The notes under the pieces were generated by a model, which made no database searches, was not told the origin of the DNA, and was given only the letters and a program-made list of their open reading frames with translations. Below are positions 60,745 through 64,000 of a stretch of DNA of 64,000 nt, in pieces (position 1 is the first letter of the stretch; every line of letters begins with the position of its first letter). The DNA is from Segetibacter sp. (GTDB lineage Bacteria > Bacteroidota > Bacteroidia > Chitinophagales > Chitinophagaceae). The DNA is taken from the NCBI RefSeq assembly GCF_025963695.1, contig NZ_JAOQAH010000053.1, positions 27,454 through 91,453 on the forward strand, read 5' to 3'. Position numbers and translations under genes: made by a program.

Positions 60745-62340
60745 ATGAAACTTGTATCAAAAACGATATTGTCATTGATGGGGCTTGCATTAACGGCCTC
60801 ATGTACTAAACTTGATGAAAAGGAGTTGTTGTATGACCAGGTAGTCCAGGATCAGTTTTTTCAGTCAAATAGGGAACTTGTATCTGCAGTTGGCGCAGCT
60901 TATACTAATCTTTATGGGTTTAGAGGAGGTCTCACTAACGTAAATGAAGTTACTACAGATGAAATTGTAGTTCCCACCAGGGGCGCCGATTGGGGTGATG
61001 GTGGTCATTGGGTAAGGCTTAAATTACATACTTACAAGCCAAATGACTCAGAGGTGAACGGTGCGTGGAATATGTTATACGCCGGGGTTAACGGTTGTAA
61101 TCGCCTTTTAGCGACTTTAGAACCCTTAGGAACCGCCCAGTCAATTGCGTTTATTGCTGAACTTAAGTCCTTACGTGCGATCTATTATTATTGGTTACTC
61201 GATATTTATGGAAATGTTCCTTTAAGCACAGATTTCAAAGACATTACTCCTCCACCTAACAGTACAAGAAAGCAAGTGTATGATTTCGTTGAAAAGGAGT
61301 TGTTGGATAACGTGGCTAAGTTGCCAAAGACAGGACCTAACGATCAGTCAACCTATGGACGTGTGAATTTTTATACTGCACAAGCAGCGTTGGCGAAACT
61401 ATATTTAAACGCTGAAGTATACACTGGAGCTGCACAATGGGATAAATGTATTGCTGCCTGTGACCAAATTATTAATTCTGGTAAATATTCACTCACGCTT
61501 AATTACAAAGATAATTTCGTAAAAGATAATACTGGGGCGAGTGAGTTTATCTGGGCAATTCCGTTTGACCAGGTGCATGCAAAAGGATTTAACTTAAATC
61601 ATCAGACTTTACATCAGGAGAGCCAGAAGACTTACAACATGACAGCCCAGCCGTGGAACGGTTTTGCTACAGTTGCCGAGTTTTATAATTCATACATTGA
61701 CCCTACTCAAAATCCCGGTCCACAGGGAACAGTTGTAGGATTAGATCCTAAAGGAACTCCAACGACTGGAACAGTCGATAAGAGATTATCAAACTTTTTG
61801 GTTGGTCCCCAGTTTGATGCAAATGGAGTTAGGTTATTAGATGGAGCTTCTGATCCTGAAGATCCGGATGGTCAGCCAATTACTTTTACTCCTTACATGA
61901 ATCAATTGGAGCCGAGAGCATGGAGGCAAACGGGAGCAAGAATAAATAAATGGGAGTTTTACAATGGTATGACTTCAGATCTTAGTAACGACGTAGCAAT
62001 CTTTAGGTATGCTGACTTTCTATTGGCTAAGGCAGAGGCGATAGCCCGAAAAAATAGTAACTGGAATGATCCTATTGCGATGGCCCTGGTTAACCAGATT
62101 AGAACACAGCATGGTGGAGTTACACCATTTGTTACAATGACAGATGTATCGTTCCTTGCTGAACGTGGAAGGGAAATGTTTTTCGAGGCTTTCAGAAGAC
62201 AAGACATGATTCGTTTTGATAAGTACAACAAAGCATTCACTTTTCATCCTGCTGATGCAGATAAACACGTGAATATTCTTCCCATACCAGAAGCGCAAAT
62301 CAACGCGAACCAAAAGCTTAAGCAAAATCCCGGCTACTAA
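60745..62340 (+). CDS. SusD/RagB-family nutrient-binding outer-membrane lipoprotein
   Basis: The protein has 531 residues. The lipoprotein signal ends in LTASC. The TPR-like helical SusD fold shows AYTNLYGFRGGL, AELKSLRAIYYYWLLDIYGNVPLSTD and VNFYTAQAALAKLYLNAEVY. The C-terminal SusD motif FLAERGREMFFEAFRRQDMIRF is followed by HVNILPIPEAQINANQKLKQNPGY, the usual end. It begins 33 bases after the SusC-like gene and forms the lid of the same transporter. Confidence 0.96.
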   Translation: MKLVSKTILSLMGLALTASCTKLDEKELLYDQVVQDQFFQSNRELVSAVGAAYTNLYGFRGGLTNVNEVTTDEIVVPTRGADWGDGGHWVRLKLHTYKPNDSEVNGAWNMLYAGVNGCNRLLATLEPLGTAQSIAFIAELKSLRAIYYYWLLDIYGNVPLSTDFKDITPPPNSTRKQVYDFVEKELLDNVAKLPKTGPNDQSTYGRVNFYTAQAALAKLYLNAEVYTGAAQWDKCIAACDQIINSGKYSLTLNYKDNFVKDNTGASEFIWAIPFDQVHAKGFNLNHQTLHQESQKTYNMTAQPWNGFATVAEFYNSYIDPTQNPGPQGTVVGLDPKGTPTTGTVDKRLSNFLVGPQFDANGVRLLDGASDPEDPDGQPITFTPYMNQLEPRAWRQTGARINKWEFYNGMTSDLSNDVAIFRYADFLLAKAEAIARKNSNWNDPIAMALVNQIRTQHGGVTPFVTMTDVSFLAERGREMFFEAFRRQDMIRFDKYNKAFTFHPADADKHVNILPIPEAQINANQKLKQNPGY

Positions 62341-62565
62341 ATTTATTTAGAATTTAATACATTAATAAAGGCGTTGAGACATATCTCGCGCCTTTGTTAA
62401 TGTATTGATTATAGTAGTGTTTTTCAATTTCTTTATTTACTACGTTTATTTTTGCATCTTCTTTTTATATTGCTGGTATTTTTATTACAGCTCCTACCTA
62501 TTATAGCTGGTAAAGGCAATTCTTGGGGTAATTAGTTCTAATTTGTTCGTTTGATGTGCAGAGTA

Positions 62566-64000
62566 ATGAGAGGTTTGTGTTTTATAATTTTATTTTGTGT
62601 TGCCTGCGGCGATAGCAAAACTTCGGAAAGGCCGTTGTTTACACTACTTCCCTCATCTGAGACAAGTGTAACTTTTGCTAACAATATTAACTATACAGAG
62701 GAGTTTAATCCCTATACTTTTAGAAACTTTTTCAATGGGGGAGGGGTAGCTATAGGCGACATCAATAACGATCATCTTCCAGACCTTTTCTTTTGTAGCA
62801 ACCAGGGCTCGAATAAACTTTATTTAAACAAGGGGAATTTTAAATTCGACGATATCACACAAAGTGCTGCGGTAACTTCAGATAGTATCTGGTCTACTGG
62901 TGTAACTATGGCCGACGTAAACGGAGATGGTTGGTTAGACATTTATGTTTGTAAATCAGGCGAACTGAAAGGCAGCAGCCGAAGCAATGAATTGTTTATT
63001 AATAACGGCGATCTTACTTTTTCAGAAAAAGCAAAAGAATTTGGTTTAGATAACCGCGCACTTTCCACACATGCTGTGTTTTTTGATTTCGATAATGATG
63101 GCGACCTTGATTGTTATCTACTAAACAATTCTTTCAGATCAGTCGGCAACTACGATTTGGTTGAAGATCAGCGACAGATACCAGATACTTTGGGGGGAAA
63201 TAAATTGCTGAGGAACGACGACAGCCATTTTAAAGACGTAACAATTGTAAGTAAAATTTACAGTAGTGAAATCGGTTTTGGTTTAGGTGTAACTATATCA
63301 GACATTAATAAAGACGGGTGGCAGGATATATACGTTTCAAATGATTTTTTCGAGCGGGATTATCTTTATATCAATCAGCATAATGGAGCGTTTAAGGAAT
63401 CGTTGGAGCGTTCGATTCGCGAGATTAGTATGAACTCAATGGGTGCCGACATTGCCGATGTTAACAATGATGGGTTTACTGATATCTATGTTACAGACAT
63501 GTTTCCTGAGCAAGATGCCAGGATTAAGACAAAGACCAATTTCGAGAATTGGGATAAATACCAGGCAAACATTAATAACGGTTATTTCAAGCAGTTTGTC
63601 CGAAACTCCCTTCAGTTAAATACCGGTTATCAAAACACTTCAGGTTTAAATAAAAATGTTTCTTTTAGCGAAATTGGAAGATTCGCAAATGTGTCGGCCA
63701 CTGACTGGAGTTGGGGCGCTCTGATAAATGACCTTAATAATGACGGGTTTAAAGATATTTTTGTCGCCAACGGAATTTACAAAGACATAACGGACCAGGA
63801 TTACATTCAATACTCTGCGGACGAAGCCGGAAACATCAGGCAGAAAATACTTAATAAGGAAAAAAATATCATCAAAGAATTGATAGATCTAATTCCTTCC
63901 CACCCAATTTCGAACTATGTTTTTAGCAACAATGGTGATTTAACTTTCACTAATAAAGCAAAAGAGTGGGGATTAGACGAGCCGGGTTTTAGTAACGGAT
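62566..64000 (+). CDS. FG-GAP/VCBS-repeat lipoprotein, CRTAC1-like, 3' end outside the window
   Basis: The frame stays open from the ATG at 62566 to the window edge (478 codons); a second in-frame ATG at 62554 is possible. The signal RGLCFIILFCVACGDS has a lipobox. Repeated Asp-rich FG-GAP blades are clear: VAIGDINNDHLPDLFF, VTMADVNGDGWLDIYV, VFFDFDNDGDLDCYLL, VTISDINKDGWQDIYV, ADIADVNNDGFTDIYV and ALINDLNNDGFKDIFV. These DxNxDGxxD loops bind Ca2+ in a beta-propeller. Large proteins of this kind follow SusC-SusD pairs in many Bacteroidota and also carry ASPIC/UnbV domains beyond the part seen here. It is 225 bases after the SusD stop and is likely in the same locus. Confidence 0.9.
   Translation, partial: MRGLCFIILFCVACGDSKTSERPLFTLLPSSETSVTFANNINYTEEFNPYTFRNFFNGGGVAIGDINNDHLPDLFFCSNQGSNKLYLNKGNFKFDDITQSAAVTSDSIWSTGVTMADVNGDGWLDIYVCKSGELKGSSRSNELFINNGDLTFSEKAKEFGLDNRALSTHAVFFDFDNDGDLDCYLLNNSFRSVGNYDLVEDQRQIPDTLGGNKLLRNDDSHFKDVTIVSKIYSSEIGFGLGVTISDINKDGWQDIYVSNDFFERDYLYINQHNGAFKESLERSIREISMNSMGADIADVNNDGFTDIYVTDMFPEQDARIKTKTNFENWDKYQANINNGYFKQFVRNSLQLNTGYQNTSGLNKNVSFSEIGRFANVSATDWSWGALINDLNNDGFKDIFVANGIYKDITDQDYIQYSADEAGNIRQKILNKEKNIIKELIDLIPSHPISNYVFSNNGDLTFTNKAKEWGLDEPGFSNG

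Noticed and set aside
1..64000. CRISPR array, rRNA, tRNA or known riboswitch
   Set aside because: No regularly spaced repeats, cloverleaf-like sequence or rRNA segment was recognised by eye; a covariance-model search was not possible.

Overview
The window looks like a chromosomal segment of a Bacteroidota bacterium, most likely a member of the Chitinophagaceae. The evidence is an AT-rich genome with SusC/RagA and SusD/RagB outer-membrane uptake proteins, many lipoprotein and TonB-type regulatory-domain proteins, an Mrp ATPase of the Bacteroidota type, GH127 and GH51-type arabinosidases, weak Shine-Dalgarno sequences and a complete ebo operon. No rRNA, tRNA, CRISPR array or replication origin was recognised. 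Two genes run off the ends: a bestrophin-type channel at the left edge and an FG-GAP/CRTAC1-type lipoprotein at the right edge.

Layout. Positions 1-2.3 kb hold the bestrophin end and, on the minus strand, a TIR-STING protein, which is a CBASS anti-phage effector here lacking any neighbouring cyclase. Positions 2.6-8 kb hold a GH51-like arabinofuranosidase lipoprotein, an MgtC/SapB membrane protein and a GH127 beta-L-arabinofuranosidase. Positions 8.6-14.7 kb hold a lipoprotein with three LNPAHG...GHxC repeats, a three-subunit molybdenum hydroxylase with a Tat-type iron-sulfur subunit, and a hemerythrin-like protein. Positions 15-24.5 kb are mostly housekeeping genes: Mrp, a PaiB-like regulator, a glycerophosphodiesterase, pyrF, kynU, a Nudix hydrolase, glutaryl-CoA dehydrogenase, aroK and DUF423. 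Positions 24.5-31 kb hold a membrane glycosyltransferase, PPK2, a GH5 enzyme, an ankyrin protein and a glycosylasparaginase. Positions 31-33 kb are an arsR-arsM-arsC cluster with operator-like palindromes. Positions 33-38.6 kb hold fructose-bisphosphate aldolase, a ROK kinase, glgB and a TPR protein. Positions 38.7-45.8 kb hold a PolX/PHP protein and a compact four-gene two-component cluster with its own terminator.

Positions 45.8-50 kb are a genomic scrapyard: a nested palindromic element, two fragments of REP-associated tyrosine transposases with REP-like hairpins, a truncated metallopeptidase-like gene with a decayed duplicate, and an intact antitoxin beside a frameshifted RelE-like toxin. 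Positions 50-57.3 kb hold the full eboA-F operon, preceded by a TMEM220-family gene that abuts eboA. Positions 57.7-64 kb open a SusC-SusD-CRTAC1 locus.

A striking feature across the whole window is a two-part intergenic repeat. Its box 1 is GTGWGYGACRCAACRATG and a looser box 2 with GCTGG...AAAAA follows downstream. It occurs at least twelve times, always between genes, in either orientation, in two correlated sequence variants.
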